Shown here: positions 1 through 9,080 of the stretch, one piece after another | Layout: each line of letters starts with the position of its first letter | Position numbering within the stretch: position 1 is the stretch's first letter | Origin: Acidilobaceae archaeon | Lineage (GTDB): Archaea; Thermoproteota; Thermoprotei_A; Sulfolobales; Acidilobaceae | NCBI GenBank assembly: GCA_027037535.1 | Contig: JALVZQ010000002.1 | Coordinates: 56,062-120,061 of the forward strand | Direction of reading: 5' to 3' | DNA: 64,000 nucleotides | Notes under the pieces: model-generated | The model's input: the letters and a program-made list of their open reading frames with translations, nothing else | The model's database searches: none | What the model was told of the DNA's origin: nothing | Program-made: the position numbers and the translations under genes

Positions 1-96
1 GATAGACTTCTCATATTGACTGTTATTTTTCATCATAGATATTTATGTATGCGATATAAACCTCGGAAGAAAACTCTTCCACTAAACTGTTAGGTT

Positions 97-432
97 TCAG
101 CCTTTCTTGAACCTCTCATTAATCCCCTCTCCGACCAAGTCCCCGCTACTATCGTAGGCCTTCATGTATACGAGAGCCCGTCTACTATCCCACTCGAAAA
201 CCTTCACCATAACAGTTATCTCTTCTCCGATCCTTACACTTTTCCTATGCTTAACGTCTACACGGTATCCCACACTTGTGACTCCAGCATTATTATCAAG
301 GCATTTCCGGGCGGAAGCCTCCATGAAGAGTACAAGACAAGGCGTGCTAAGAACATACTCGCCTCTCTCCGCCAAGTGCTGGGCCGCATGCTCTCTCTCG
401 ACCTTATATGTATAGGTGCATTCCCAACTCAT
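97..432 (-). CDS. hotdog-fold thioesterase-like protein
   Basis: A 111-residue protein with the pattern of small hotdog thioesterases of the fluoroacetyl-CoA thioesterase (FlK) type. It has an LSTPCLVLFMEASAR helix (about residues 28-42), then TSVGYRVDVKHRKSVRIGE (about 52-70), and ends GEGINERF, which matches the GxGxHERF ending of that group. The helix carries a Glu after PCLVLFM, as expected for the substrate-binding helix. A GGTGAG ribosome site lies five bases before the ATG. The gene is divergent from the nucleotidyltransferase at 558 and they share a short intergenic region. The likely role is hydrolysis of an acyl-CoA thioester; the substrate cannot be told. Family is fairly sure, function only general. 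Confidence 0.72.
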   Translation of the reverse strand: MSWECTYTYKVEREHAAQHLAERGEYVLSTPCLVLFMEASARKCLDNNAGVTSVGYRVDVKHRKSVRIGEEITVMVKVFEWDSRRALVYMKAYDSSGDLVGEGINERFKKG

Positions 433-477
433 GGTAGCTCACCTACATTGATGTTCTGAATATTTATTCGTCCACCA

Positions 478-490
478 CTTTATAAATCAT
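478..490. promoter_or_regulatory. symmetrical TATA box between divergent genes
   Basis: CACTTTATAAATC contains the palindrome TTTATAAA, so it reads as a TATA box on both strands. It is placed to serve the nucleotidyltransferase on the right. It could also serve the thioesterase on the left, whose start is about 45 bases away. Confidence 0.5.
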
Positions 491-557
491 GCATAATATA
501 TAATTAAACCAGCATCGAAACCCATAACATAAGCAACACCAGTATCTGGTGGCAACC

Positions 558-1472
558 ATGACGACTACAAGAGAATGCACAAGTATCAAGAACGGCGTTA
601 CAGCACTCATACCGGCAGCCGGTCTTGGAACACGTATGACTCCTGCCACTAAAGAAATGCCGAAAGAAATGCTTCCTGTACCAGCTAGATACGATAAGAG
701 AACCATATTCAAGCCCTTCATCCAGTTAATATATGAAACCCTCTATAAAGCAGGTATCCGGACCTTCGTCTTCGTAGTAGGCCGAGGTAAGCGGATACTT
801 CAGGACCACTTCCTACCAGACTGGGGACTATATGATACGTTAATGGAGAAGGGAAAGACTCTTGAGGCCGAGTCCCTGAAGGAGCTTTATCTTATGCTCG
901 AAAAAAGTAATATCATATGGGTAGATCAGCCTTCTCCAAAGGGCCTTGGAGACGCTGTTCTGAGAGGACTTAAGGCAGTGAACACCGAATACGTCCTAAT
1001 CCATCTAGGAGATATACTTCTCAAACAGAACAATAATGACAACATCGTAGAGGATATGCTCAAAGCGTTCAATAACCTCGGAGACAAATGCCAGTCCTTA
1101 ATACACTCTTTGACCGTACCAGATCCCCAGAACTACGGCGTCGTAGTTCCCGGCACAAGAATAATGGATGGCATTGGCCAAATAGACGAAATATTTACGG
1201 TCAAGGATCTAGTCGAGAAACCACGTGATCCTCCAAGCAACTATGCTATAACTGGCATCTACCTATTGCCAAGCAGGGAACTACTCTCCTCCCTTGAAAA
1301 TACTCCTAGGAACCCAAATACCGGTGAACTAGAAGTGACAGATGGGCTGAGGCTTCTATTATCGAGGGGACATGAGATGTGTACTGCATTATCCAGCAGA
1401 GTCCAATACCTAGATATTGGAAGACCAGACAGATATCTAGAAACATTCATCTCGCTTTCGAAACTATCCTAG
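558..1472 (+). CDS. UTP--glucose-1-phosphate uridylyltransferase family protein
   Basis: Sugar-1-phosphate nucleotidyltransferase that would make a nucleotide-sugar from NTP and sugar-1-phosphate, for glycan or glycolipid synthesis. The N-terminus has the diagnostic ALIPAAGLGTRMTPATK nucleotide-binding motif followed by KEMPKEMLPV, as in GalU-type UGPases. VLIHLGDILL gives the metal-binding Asp, and VVVPG...VKDLVEKP continues the GalU pattern. About 304 residues matches the family. I chose ATG 558 because GGTGG at 548-552 is then a ribosome site five bases upstream. The GTG at 549 is part of that site, although it would extend the frame by three codons. UTP/glucose specificity is an inference; dTTP or other sugars are possible. 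Confidence 0.85.
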   Translation: MTTTRECTSIKNGVTALIPAAGLGTRMTPATKEMPKEMLPVPARYDKRTIFKPFIQLIYETLYKAGIRTFVFVVGRGKRILQDHFLPDWGLYDTLMEKGKTLEAESLKELYLMLEKSNIIWVDQPSPKGLGDAVLRGLKAVNTEYVLIHLGDILLKQNNNDNIVEDMLKAFNNLGDKCQSLIHSLTVPDPQNYGVVVPGTRIMDGIGQIDEIFTVKDLVEKPRDPPSNYAITGIYLLPSRELLSSLENTPRNPNTGELEVTDGLRLLLSRGHEMCTALSSRVQYLDIGRPDRYLETFISLSKLS

Positions 1473-1476
1473 TTTC

Positions 1477-2658
1477 CTAGCCATATACTAACCTGCCTTT
1501 CCAGTAGACGCATCTTGCCTCTCCATAATACTCCAGCATATAGTGATAGTATGGTATTGCCTTAGAGTACCTGGATCCCGAGTATCTTCCCTGGTAGTAT
1601 GGATCATATACAACGATTGTCTCCCACGTGTTTACTCCTATGAGTTTCCTCGGGTTCCACACGGTTAGTTGAAAGAATTCTCGTTGGCTCAGTGCTCCTG
1701 GTTTAACGAGTACTCTACGTAGGATTGAAGGCCATGCCTCCAGCCATGGTATGCCTGGTCTCGAGGATAATGGATCGTTCTTTTCCCACCGGGCGTGTGG
1801 AGCATGGTCACTTGCAAACATATCTATTCTCTCTTCGATGATGAGTTGTAGGAGCCTGTGGGAATCCAGCATTGATCTGAGGGGAGGATTCACCTTATAG
1901 GTGGAGTTGTCCAGGTTCTGGTCATAGTTGTATATTATGTGGTGGGGTGCGACGTCTACAGTGAATCCATATTCTTTAGCTTTCTTTACTGTCTCTGGAC
2001 AACTGGCGTGTGTTATGTGGATTCTTGAAGATTTATTGTCTGAGAGCGATGCAAGCACGTCTACTGCGGCTCCTTCCAGGTGGCATCCGCGGATTACTCC
2101 TCTTTGAGAGATATCTTCTGCTTCGAGCCCATCGGCTTCGGGGAGCTCTGGGTGTAGGACTACTAGTTTCCCTGTTTCTAGTATTTTCTTGATTGATCCT
2201 ACTCTTTTTTCTAGGTCCGATGGATATATTTTGAAGCCTGCGATGTTTTTTCTAGCGAGTTTCTCTACTGTTTCTGGTTTTTGTGGTACCGCGGCGTATG
2301 GTTTAACTGGTATTTGTGCTTTTTCCTTGATTGCTTTGAGTTTTAGGTCTAGTGCCTCTGGTGTGTCGAGTCTGGGGCTTGTATTGGGCATGTCTGCTAG
2401 GAATGTTATTCCTTGGCTTACAGCTGCCTTGGTACCTGTGTACTCGTCTTCTTTGTATGATTGGTTTAGTCCGCGTAGGTGGACGTGTATGTCTGCGTAT
2501 CCTGGGAATATTATGAGTGTTGTGTGGGTTAGGTCTAGTGGGTTTCTTGTTGTTTTGTCTGTTAACTCCCCGGTTAACACGTCTATGCATCCAGAACTAC
2601 GCCCTTCCTCTTCCCATATTTCTCCGCATATCCACCTAGCACTTCGAGGACACTTCAA
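1477..2658 (-). CDS. pyrC: dihydroorotase
   Basis: Third enzyme of de novo pyrimidine synthesis: cyclises carbamoyl-aspartate to dihydroorotate. The metal-binding amidohydrolase signature is complete: DIHVHLR near residue 57, FKIYPS with the Lys expected to be carbamylated, VLHPE, HITHAS and FASDHAPHA. The 393-residue length fits the class. It starts with TTG in a TTGA overlap with the pyrI stop, with a GGTGA ribosome site inside pyrI, so pyrB-pyrI-pyrC is one translationally coupled operon. The first 45 residues are the least conserved part. The remaining pyrimidine gene in the window, pyrE, is 57 kb away. Confidence 0.93.
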   Translation of the reverse strand: MKCPRSARWICGEIWEEEGRSSGCIDVLTGELTDKTTRNPLDLTHTTLIIFPGYADIHVHLRGLNQSYKEDEYTGTKAAVSQGITFLADMPNTSPRLDTPEALDLKLKAIKEKAQIPVKPYAAVPQKPETVEKLARKNIAGFKIYPSDLEKRVGSIKKILETGKLVVLHPELPEADGLEAEDISQRGVIRGCHLEGAAVDVLASLSDNKSSRIHITHASCPETVKKAKEYGFTVDVAPHHIIYNYDQNLDNSTYKVNPPLRSMLDSHRLLQLIIEERIDMFASDHAPHARWEKNDPLSSRPGIPWLEAWPSILRRVLVKPGALSQREFFQLTVWNPRKLIGVNTWETIVVYDPYYQGRYSGSRYSKAIPYYHYMLEYYGEARCVYWKGRLVYG

Positions 2659-3146
2659 ACATGTTCACCGGCTAGCTGTCTAACGATCTCTTCTTCGCTA
2701 ATGATCGTGCTACAGTATATGCACTGGTATCTTAGCTTCTTTCCCCTGACCCTATAGAATCTCGGCGTTACAGGTTCCCTGGGCTTCCTTGTTATACAGG
2801 TGGGGTTCGTACATGTCAGGGTTCCTTCAAGCTCTTCCGGTGGCTCTAGCTTCTTCTTGGATACAACCACGTAGTTCTCTATCCTGTTAAGTGTGGCTTC
2901 TGGAGCTACAAGAGCTATTTTCTTCGCGTGTTCCTCGTCGACGTATACTCCTTCTATTTTTACTATGTCTTTCTTTCCAAGGCGTCCGCTCTCAACGTTC
3001 ATTACGAGCGCTACCCTGTATCCTTCTCGCCCGGTTATTCCTAGGAGCTTGAGGACTGCTAGGGCTCTTCCCGCAGGGATATGGTCTATTACCGTCCCCT
3101 TCTCTATCCTAGACACGAGCAAGTGTTTCTCTACCATCCCTTTCAC
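2655..3146 (-). CDS. pyrI: aspartate carbamoyltransferase regulatory subunit
   Basis: Regulatory chain of aspartate transcarbamoylase; it binds nucleotide effectors and clamps catalytic trimers together. The N-terminal allosteric domain begins [18 protein letters not shown], the usual PyrI opening. The C-terminal zinc domain carries the four cysteines as CTNPTC and CIYC, all present. Length is 163 residues, normal for archaea. It overlaps pyrB upstream and pyrC downstream by four bases each, so subunits are made in step. Confidence 0.95.
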   Translation of the reverse strand: MKGMVEKHLLVSRIEKGTVIDHIPAGRALAVLKLLGITGREGYRVALVMNVESGRLGKKDIVKIEGVYVDEEHAKKIALVAPEATLNRIENYVVVSKKKLEPPEELEGTLTCTNPTCITRKPREPVTPRFYRVRGKKLRYQCIYCSTIISEEEIVRQLAGEHV

Positions 3147-4084
3147 CCCTCTTTTCCGAGGACGAGGCTCAGTACCGCCATCCTTACAGGGACCCCATAG
3201 TATGCCTGCTTGAAGTATGCCTGGTATCGTGTATCGTCTACGTCATATGATATCTCGTCTACGCGTGGCAGTGGATGCATGACTATTAGGTCTGGCTTAG
3301 CCCTTGTCTCCAATAGGCGTCTCGTGACCCTGTAGCTTCCCTTTACCTTCTCGTACTCGCTTAGATCAGGGAACCTCTCCTTCTGTATCCGGGTCACGTA
3401 TAGGACATCTAGATCTGAGACGACGTCTTCTAGGCTCTCTGTCTCATAAAAGCGTACACCGAGATCCTCCAATATTATCCTCGTCTCATCCCTCATCCGT
3501 AGCTGAGGCGGGCTAATCAAGTACAAGGTGTTAGTCCTATAAAGGGCTGTTCCAAGAATGAAGCTGTTCGCGGCCCTACCGTATCTTAGATCGCCTAATA
3601 CCCCTATATTCAAGCCTTCAAGCCTTTCCTTTAGCCTCCTTATAGTGTAGAGGTCGATGAATGCCTGTGTCGGATGATGTTGTTTACCGTCTCCCCCGTT
3701 AACAACGGGATGCTTTGCGATCTCGGCGGCGAATCTAGCTGCTCCCTCATACTTGTGCCTTAGAACAATTAGATCACTATAACCGTCTAGCATCCGTATA
3801 GTATCAGCGTAGCTCTCTCCCTTCTCAAGGCTTGTTCCTGCCGCCGCTGTAAACCCTATGACACCGGCTCCCAGCCGTTTGGCAGCGGTCTCGAAGCTCA
3901 TTCGTGTACGTGTGCTTGGCTCAAAGAACGCAAGTGATATTACGAATCCCTCTAGTGTTCTAAGAGGAGTCGCATTCTGGATCTTCTCGAGGTATTTATC
4001 AGCCAGATAATAGAGCGCGTCGAGATCATCCCGGGAGAAGTCGAGAATGCTTATTACGTCTCTTCCCTTCCACGAGCCATGCAT
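3143..4084 (-). CDS. pyrB: aspartate carbamoyltransferase catalytic subunit
   Basis: Catalytic chain of aspartate transcarbamoylase, which joins carbamoyl phosphate and aspartate. The carbamoyl-phosphate site [19 protein letters not shown] lies near residue 53, followed by [20 protein letters not shown] and the HPLPRVDEI aspartate-binding segment. At 313 residues it is full length. It is the first gene of the pyrBIC operon. The ATG at 4084 lies about 40 bases from a TATA-like box, so the leader would be very short. Confidence 0.95.
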   Translation of the reverse strand: MHGSWKGRDVISILDFSRDDLDALYYLADKYLEKIQNATPLRTLEGFVISLAFFEPSTRTRMSFETAAKRLGAGVIGFTAAAGTSLEKGESYADTIRMLDGYSDLIVLRHKYEGAARFAAEIAKHPVVNGGDGKQHHPTQAFIDLYTIRRLKERLEGLNIGVLGDLRYGRAANSFILGTALYRTNTLYLISPPQLRMRDETRIILEDLGVRFYETESLEDVVSDLDVLYVTRIQKERFPDLSEYEKVKGSYRVTRRLLETRAKPDLIVMHPLPRVDEISYDVDDTRYQAYFKQAYYGVPVRMAVLSLVLGKEG

Positions 4085-4114
4085 TATAAGCCCATCGTAT
4101 ACATGTCATTGCCT

Positions 4115-4130
4115 GGGACTTATAAGGACT
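4115..4130 (-). promoter_or_regulatory. probable promoter of pyrBIC
   Basis: On the minus strand TCCTTATAAG lies about 40 bases before the pyrB ATG, the right place for a TATA box giving a leader of about 15 bases. It overlaps the last codons of the upstream gene ending at 4120. Confidence 0.4.
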
Positions 4131-4677
4131 CCCTTCCTACTATCAGACGTATTTTCTGGACCATGGATCTTGCTATGGCTTCTTTGCCTGGATACTCGTT
4201 GGGAGGCATGTATTCTACTATTACTCCTAGATTTGATAGGAGCATACTAGTCTGCTTGGCCAGCTTTTTATCCCCGGTGAATAACACGGCTCTTCCATGC
4301 TTTCTTGCAAACTCCTCTACTGCTTTCATCACGTCATAGTCATCCTGGGCAGGCCAGTATAGGACGCCTCCCTGCTCATAGGGGCTCTTTATCCCTCTAC
4401 CCAAGATCTCCACTACTAAGGCCTTGTCTGGTACTTCTCGCCGTATTATTTTCCCGAATCCATGGAACATCTGATCTAATACCACCACAAGCATATGCTT
4501 ATCCTCTGGCTTACGGGGGGATCCGTTGTTGGTCTCAAGCACATACTTATAAACTTTTCCCGTACCAGGTTCAGCGAGTAATATCATTGATGGCGGGGTT
4601 TTATACCGGCCTAGATATTCTACTATTTCCACCTTATCGTCTAGGATCAATATTATGAACGATGCCTGCTTCTCCAA
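4120..4677 (-). CDS. conserved hypothetical protein, possible PIN-like domain
   Basis: I do not recognise the family with certainty. The 185-residue protein has no signal peptide or membrane segment. The segment from about residue 110 (PAQDDYDVMKAVEEFARKHG, then AVLFTGDKKLAKQTSMLL and a beta strand VIVEYMPP) has the acidic residues and alternation seen in PIN-like nucleases. The first acidic strand would be LVVVLDQMF near residue 65. It sits upstream of pyrBIC on the same strand and its 3' end overlaps that promoter. The PIN relationship is an inference; the gene itself is well supported by length and protein-like composition. Confidence 0.55.
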   Translation of the reverse strand: MEKQASFIILILDDKVEIVEYLGRYKTPPSMILLAEPGTGKVYKYVLETNNGSPRKPEDKHMLVVVLDQMFHGFGKIIRREVPDKALVVEILGRGIKSPYEQGGVLYWPAQDDYDVMKAVEEFARKHGRAVLFTGDKKLAKQTSMLLSNLGVIVEYMPPNEYPGKEAIARSMVQKIRLIVGRESL

Positions 4678-4772
4678 TTCAATTCCCTTGAAGAATAATG
4701 TGCTGGAGACCGTATATTATACCATTGTCTTAGGAAAGAAGAGTGTAAGGATTCGATTAACACGACATATCT

Positions 4773-5654
4773 TTAGTTTGCGTCCTTTGCGGTGGGTGAT
4801 ATCGTTACTTTTACCTCTTCATCTTGATCCAGCATATCTATAGGGCTCTTTGATCCTTGTGAGCCCAGTCTTTTTAGTAGTCTTATAGTGTTTAGCCTAT
4901 GCATCACCATGAGGAACTCGTCATCGTCGAGGAACTCTATCTCTTCAAGCATTCGCAATAGTTTTATCTTTTCCCTGTCAAGCGGTGGTAGATGAGCGTC
5001 TAGTTCTTCTTGTGCTGTCATCCTTGCTATTATCCATGCCATCTGCGAGAGTAGAAACATTATGAGGCCTACTCCAAATATCATCATCAACGAAGTAACA
5101 AGCCTACCAGCTGATGTCACGGGGGTTATGTCTCCATACCCCACCGTTGTCGTTGTAACAATGCTTGCCCATAGCGCATCCCAAAAGCTGTGGATCATGG
5201 ATCCAGGAGCGTCCTTCTCGACCACGTATAGGCTGATCGCACCGCCGAAGAGTATCACTATAGCCATTAGGGTAGCCTGTGTAGCGAATACCGTTATCTC
5301 CTTGCCTATCTTACTAGCCTGGCTAGCGAACCAGTTAAGGTTCCATAGGATCCTCCAGACCCTCATAACAACCAACATATAAATAAATAAGTGGCTCTGC
5401 GCAAATGCCTGATCTATCACCACTCCAGGCACACTGGATGCTATTATAAGCCAAGAGGGTAGCCCAGCAACAATACCGGATACTGCAAGTAGAATTGAAA
5501 CCGCCCAGTCAACATGGATAAACTGGGCAGGATCAGATCCGCTAGCGAGAGAATAAGCTATCATAGCCGCTGCCGCAGACAGATTCGCGTCTATCGCATG
5601 CCTGAAGCCCCTTGTCATAACGCGATATTCTCCATGTTCAGAAACCATTTCCAA
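4773..5654 (-). CDS. KvAP-like potassium channel with reduced S4 charge
   Basis: Membrane potassium channel subunit. The selectivity filter TTTTVGYGD (about residues 168-176) is preceded by the pore helix FWDALWASIV and followed by a hydrophobic S6, LMMIFGVGLIMFLLSQMAW. The S5 and linker LFGGAISLYVVEKDAPGS resemble the archaeal KvAP channel, and the overall 293 residues match its length. Four hydrophobic segments precede the pore, as in a voltage-sensing domain. However, the S4-like segment (MLVVMRVWRILWNLNWF) keeps only two arginines at three-residue spacing, where KvAP has a longer ladder. A charged cytoplasmic tail of about 80 residues follows S6. Potassium channel identity is sure; voltage gating is doubtful. 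Confidence 0.9.
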   Translation of the reverse strand: MEMVSEHGEYRVMTRGFRHAIDANLSAAAAMIAYSLASGSDPAQFIHVDWAVSILLAVSGIVAGLPSWLIIASSVPGVVIDQAFAQSHLFIYMLVVMRVWRILWNLNWFASQASKIGKEITVFATQATLMAIVILFGGAISLYVVEKDAPGSMIHSFWDALWASIVTTTTVGYGDITPVTSAGRLVTSLMMIFGVGLIMFLLSQMAWIIARMTAQEELDAHLPPLDREKIKLLRMLEEIEFLDDDEFLMVMHRLNTIRLLKRLGSQGSKSPIDMLDQDEEVKVTISPTAKDAN

Positions 5655-5733
5655 CCCAGGCTACCCCCAACCTATACACTATAGGACAAGATATAGGGTA
5701 TAGTCGTAGACCAGGTATTACTAGGAGAACACC

Positions 5734-6132
5734 ATGAACAATACACAGCCGACGAGAGATGGATATACCATGAAGAACAACTGCAGTAAGAAAAGGCTAA
5801 GTGCATATCTTAGAGGGTCATTGAACAATATCATAAAGCTAGAAGCATTCTATCATCCAGCCACATGTAGGGGAATCAGGTATCCCCACTTAGACATAAT
5901 TCTTTCAGACGAGGAATGTGGAATAAAAACCTACTTTAATCGCGGCGGAGGATCCGTTCCGTACCGCTATCATGACGGTCTTCTAGTAATAGAGATAGGC
6001 GAGATATTAGGCTATCCTTGTTTAATCGAAGTAGATGTTTCAAGCCTAAAAATGAGAACAATCAAGCATATGGGATCCTTATATGTAAGGATCTCCCGTA
6101 GGGGAAACCTGTATGTAAGACTGCCATTATAG
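5734..6132 (+). CDS. hypothetical protein
   Basis: A 132-residue basic protein of no family I recognise. An AGGAGA ribosome site sits just before the ATG. There is no signal peptide or membrane helix. The sequence looks beta-rich, with short strands such as HLDIILS, LLVIEIGEI, LIEVDVSSL and SLYVRISRRGNLYVRLP, and two cysteine pairs are scattered. It is isolated between the potassium channel and a membrane protein on the other strand. Function unknown. Confidence 0.55.
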   Translation: MNNTQPTRDGYTMKNNCSKKRLSAYLRGSLNNIIKLEAFYHPATCRGIRYPHLDIILSDEECGIKTYFNRGGGSVPYRYHDGLLVIEIGEILGYPCLIEVDVSSLKMRTIKHMGSLYVRISRRGNLYVRLPL

Positions 6133-6153
6133 AAAACAATAGTCAATAATCAC

Positions 6154-7359
6154 TTACGATTGTACTTCTATAGTTTTTCTCGTTCCCTCGTGTACATAAA
6201 AACTGTATGTTGAGAGATTCCCCAGATATTGATAAGTTATGTTTAATGCTACTATTGGTGCATCTGTTCGATATAATAGATAGGGGCATGCACTAGTGTA
6301 TATCGTCTCGTTGAGAGGAGTCTCTGGGTCAAGATAAGCTGTTACCTCGACTAGCTTAACACCGCGACACGGATAATTCTCAACCTTTACTATTAGAGTA
6401 TCATTTATGAATGACACGTTAAATACAGGTTTTGGTGTCGGTACCTTCAACTTGGTTTTAAAGATGAATATTCCCTCATAATTATTATTGTAGAGGAGCT
6501 TGCCTGCAATAGTCATGTTTATACTAAGAGGTTTACCATACAGCTGAGCGTTCTCGATTGATTCTTGGCTAGGGCTTATAACATAATATTCCTGTAAAAT
6601 AGTTAGATTCACTCCGAAAAGATCATCTGAGCACACATTGAGTTGTGTTAAATTAGCACCTAGTATTCTCTTCGATATAATAACTGAGTCCCCGGTATTC
6701 CTAAGCGTATATCCAGGATAATTCACGCTTGGAAACTCCAACACTATTCGGGAGAACGGTATGAACAATAATAATCCAACAATTATTGCAGCATAAATAT
6801 AGATCTCGTAATCACTCTCCCTTTCTTTCTCTTTATCCTCGGAGTAGACAGCCCATTCATATCCGTATACCACATAAGCTATGATTGTTAGTACTAGAGG
6901 GATTAGGAGAACGACCATACTGGTTCCGATACTTATTACGGATAGGTGGGCTCGAGCTCCTCCTAGCTGGATATATGAAAAATTACTTACATAATCGTGG
7001 TACAAGGAATGTACCCTATATGCTAAACCCAGTTGCAGAGCCATTAGATCCATTATTACATAGGTAACAACGAACCTAGAAAACTTGCTAGTATTTAGCC
7101 ATTCCTGTACGAGAACCATAACTAATAGTCCTATCTCTAGTATTATGAGTGACTGGTTTAGGAGTGTAATGAGGTGAGCTGAATCGAACTTCTGTTCACT
7201 TCCTAAAATAAATAGCAGTGTGCCCGGTATTGATACGTCGATAGTGATTAATCCGTTGGTGATTATTTCTCTGAATGAGTACATGATTATAACATCTAGA
7301 GATACTGCTATTATCAGTAATATAATTGGTATTTTTCCCATGTACGTGTTTTTTGTCAC
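6154..7359 (-). CDS. multi-pass membrane protein with extracytoplasmic beta domain
   Basis: A 401-residue protein with about five predicted membrane segments in the first half: PIILLIIAVSLDVIIMY; two between about residues 60 and 110; MVVLLIPLVLTIIAYVV; and IYAAIIVGLLLFIPF. Then comes a C-terminal domain of about 190 residues rich in Asn-X-Ser/Thr sites, with paired cysteines (CSDD, YPCRGV, SACPYL), which should face outside. No family recognised. It is divergent from the secreted-protein gene at 7675, across 315 bases. A shared role at the cell surface is possible but unproven. Confidence 0.6.
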   Translation of the reverse strand: MTKNTYMGKIPIILLIIAVSLDVIIMYSFREIITNGLITIDVSIPGTLLFILGSEQKFDSAHLITLLNQSLIILEIGLLVMVLVQEWLNTSKFSRFVVTYVIMDLMALQLGLAYRVHSLYHDYVSNFSYIQLGGARAHLSVISIGTSMVVLLIPLVLTIIAYVVYGYEWAVYSEDKEKERESDYEIYIYAAIIVGLLLFIPFSRIVLEFPSVNYPGYTLRNTGDSVIISKRILGANLTQLNVCSDDLFGVNLTILQEYYVISPSQESIENAQLYGKPLSINMTIAGKLLYNNNYEGIFIFKTKLKVPTPKPVFNVSFINDTLIVKVENYPCRGVKLVEVTAYLDPETPLNETIYTSACPYLLYRTDAPIVALNITYQYLGNLSTYSFYVHEGTRKTIEVQS

Positions 7360-7674
7360 AATCTAGCACCACGTTATGCTGCTACAGTTATGTTTTTCGA
7401 TTTCTATTCTTGTCTACTTGGGTTGAATTTACTATGATAATTGAGTTATGAACTATATGTTATATCTGGTTTATGGATTCACTTCATATTCTACTTGTTA
7501 CCTGTGTGTATCATAATGTCTTCATGGTTAATTAAAAGGTAGCATCCTCGTTGTCTATTAGGGGAAGGTGATACGGGTAGTCGGGTTTAAATATTTTTTC
7601 CAAAAATAAAAACTCTAAACAGAAATCATTACTATTGAGCAACCACTCCATATAATAATAACTGGTGAAGAAGA
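7360..7674. other. AT-rich intergenic region
   Basis: 315 bases without a gene between two divergent surface-protein genes. I see no ORF or RNA structure in it. The only clear signal is the promoter of the right-hand gene near 7590. Confidence 0.5.
7583..7602 (+). promoter_or_regulatory. strong promoter of secreted protein gene
   Basis: GGGTTTAAATATTTTTTCC is a good archaeal TATA box (TTTAAATA). It would start a transcript near 7615, leaving a leader of about 60 bases with a GGTGA ribosome site at 7664. Confidence 0.55.
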
Positions 7675-8277
7675 ATGAAAGCTAAGAGAAGCATTATATT
7701 ACTTGCATCACTACTACTAACTGCCGCATTAGTAGGCTATGCAGGAGTATTAGTAGTCTATAACTTTGAAGTTAGCTCAACAAGCACTAGTGCCCCTATA
7801 TCATTAGTAGCAGGCACAAACGCGGGAGCAACTGATCTAGGAAATAACACAATAACAGTAACAGTCACTGGAAATTATTCAGCGACAATTGAAGTGCACC
7901 CAACTTATGCACCAACGTATTACTTCGACGTACTAGGCATAGCAGATAATATAGCTGGAGACGGAAACTACTCTGCTAAGATATGTGTCGAAACACCTAT
8001 AAACTCAGCAAACTATACTGTAGCCAACCTATATCTCTACAATGCTACCAATGGAACGTATGTAGACCTTGACACAACCGATATAGTTATATCACCACTA
8101 GATCTAACAGTAGCAGGTTGTAGCAGCACGATTGTTCTAATAGATGGTTATAGCTATTACTTTGTATTCGAGCTACAGGTAGCCGATGGAACAACTGTAA
8201 ACACAACAGACACGTTCAGCATTGGATTATACTATAGTCCCAACGCAGCTGATCTAGGAAACACTCTACCGCCATAA
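7675..8277 (+). CDS. secreted beta-rich surface protein, possible fibre subunit
   Basis: A 200-residue exported protein. An N-terminal signal or anchor helix (KAKRSIILLASLLLTAALVGYAG) is followed by a Thr/Ser/Asn/Val-rich body with many glycosylation sites, one cysteine pair (CVETP and AGCSS) and no basic patches. Segments such as TYYFDVLGIADN near residue 81 recall the beta-sandwich of TasA/camelysin-like fibre subunits and Pyrodictium cannula proteins. That is a resemblance of pattern only. A strong promoter, long leader and T-rich terminator make it a single-gene unit likely to be abundantly made. It could equally be another kind of S-layer-associated protein. Confidence 0.6.
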   Translation: MKAKRSIILLASLLLTAALVGYAGVLVVYNFEVSSTSTSAPISLVAGTNAGATDLGNNTITVTVTGNYSATIEVHPTYAPTYYFDVLGIADNIAGDGNYSAKICVETPINSANYTVANLYLYNATNGTYVDLDTTDIVISPLDLTVAGCSSTIVLIDGYSYYFVFELQVADGTTVNTTDTFSIGLYYSPNAADLGNTLPP

Positions 8278-8312
8278 CACTAAGCCTCTAATACCTTAAT
8301 AAATTAAAAATC

Positions 8313-8327
8313 CTCTTTTTTACTTTT
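8313..8327 (+). terminator. T-rich transcription terminator
   Basis: TCTTTTTTACTTTTA lies about 35 bases after the stop of the secreted-protein gene. Runs of T on the coding strand are the usual archaeal termination signal. Confidence 0.5.
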
Positions 8328-8339
8328 ATATTCACTAAA

Positions 8340-8921
8340 TCAAGAAACCAGCCATTCAACTACTGCTCCATGTATCATTTCTGCAGCCACACTAGCGATT
8401 ATCAGTGCCATGAATCTCGCCATTGCTTTTATTCCGTTCCTCCCAAGCATTCGTTTAAATATTTGGCTTGCCCTCAGAGAAAATGCAATTGTGGCCAATG
8501 ATAGTAGGAATGCTCCTACCACGTGTGGTAACGGACTAATTGTTCCCAAGTGTATCAATAAAGTCATTGTTCCTGGTCCCACGATCATCGGTGTTGCCAG
8601 TGGCACTACCGCTACTTCTTTTCCTTCCACGCTCCTAGTCTTAGGCTGGCCACTGAGCATGTCTATCGATATGTATAAAAGGAGGATCCCTCCTCCGAGT
8701 CTTAGGCTGGCTAGGCTTAAATGATAGAATTCTAGTATCAGCCTTCCCGCTACTGTGAATGTTAGTCCTAGGAGGAGTACTACTAGCATAGCATGCTTTA
8801 GGACGGTCAGTGCTTCTTCCTTGTCCATTGTTTCTGTCAGTGTTAGATAGTTGTTTAATGCTGTGAATGGATTCATTATCGCTACTATCTGTCCGTATAG
8901 TAGTATTATTTCCGTTATCAC
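8340..8921 (-). CDS. MarC family integral membrane protein
   Basis: A 193-residue protein with six predicted membrane helices, matching the UPF0056/MarC family. Diagnostic points are YGQIVAIMNPFTAL near the N-terminus and PLATPMIVGPGTMTLLI (about residues 107-123), close to the family PLAxPLxxGPG motif. The biochemical role of MarC proteins is not known, although they were once linked to drug resistance. It stands alone, convergent with the secreted-protein gene. Confidence 0.85.
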   Translation of the reverse strand: MITEIILLYGQIVAIMNPFTALNNYLTLTETMDKEEALTVLKHAMLVVLLLGLTFTVAGRLILEFYHLSLASLRLGGGILLLYISIDMLSGQPKTRSVEGKEVAVVPLATPMIVGPGTMTLLIHLGTISPLPHVVGAFLLSLATIAFSLRASQIFKRMLGRNGIKAMARFMALIIASVAAEMIHGAVVEWLVS

Positions 8922-9080
8922 TGTTTCAATCCTCCCCCGTTTTTCATTTCATTGAGCTTATGCATCATCGATACACAGGATCCTTATAAAGCTCTCCAAT
9001 CGTAACATAGTGGGATACCGGTATCACAGAGCATACTCGCTAAGTACTACTAACAGTTATAGACCGTTACCTGCCTCTGA

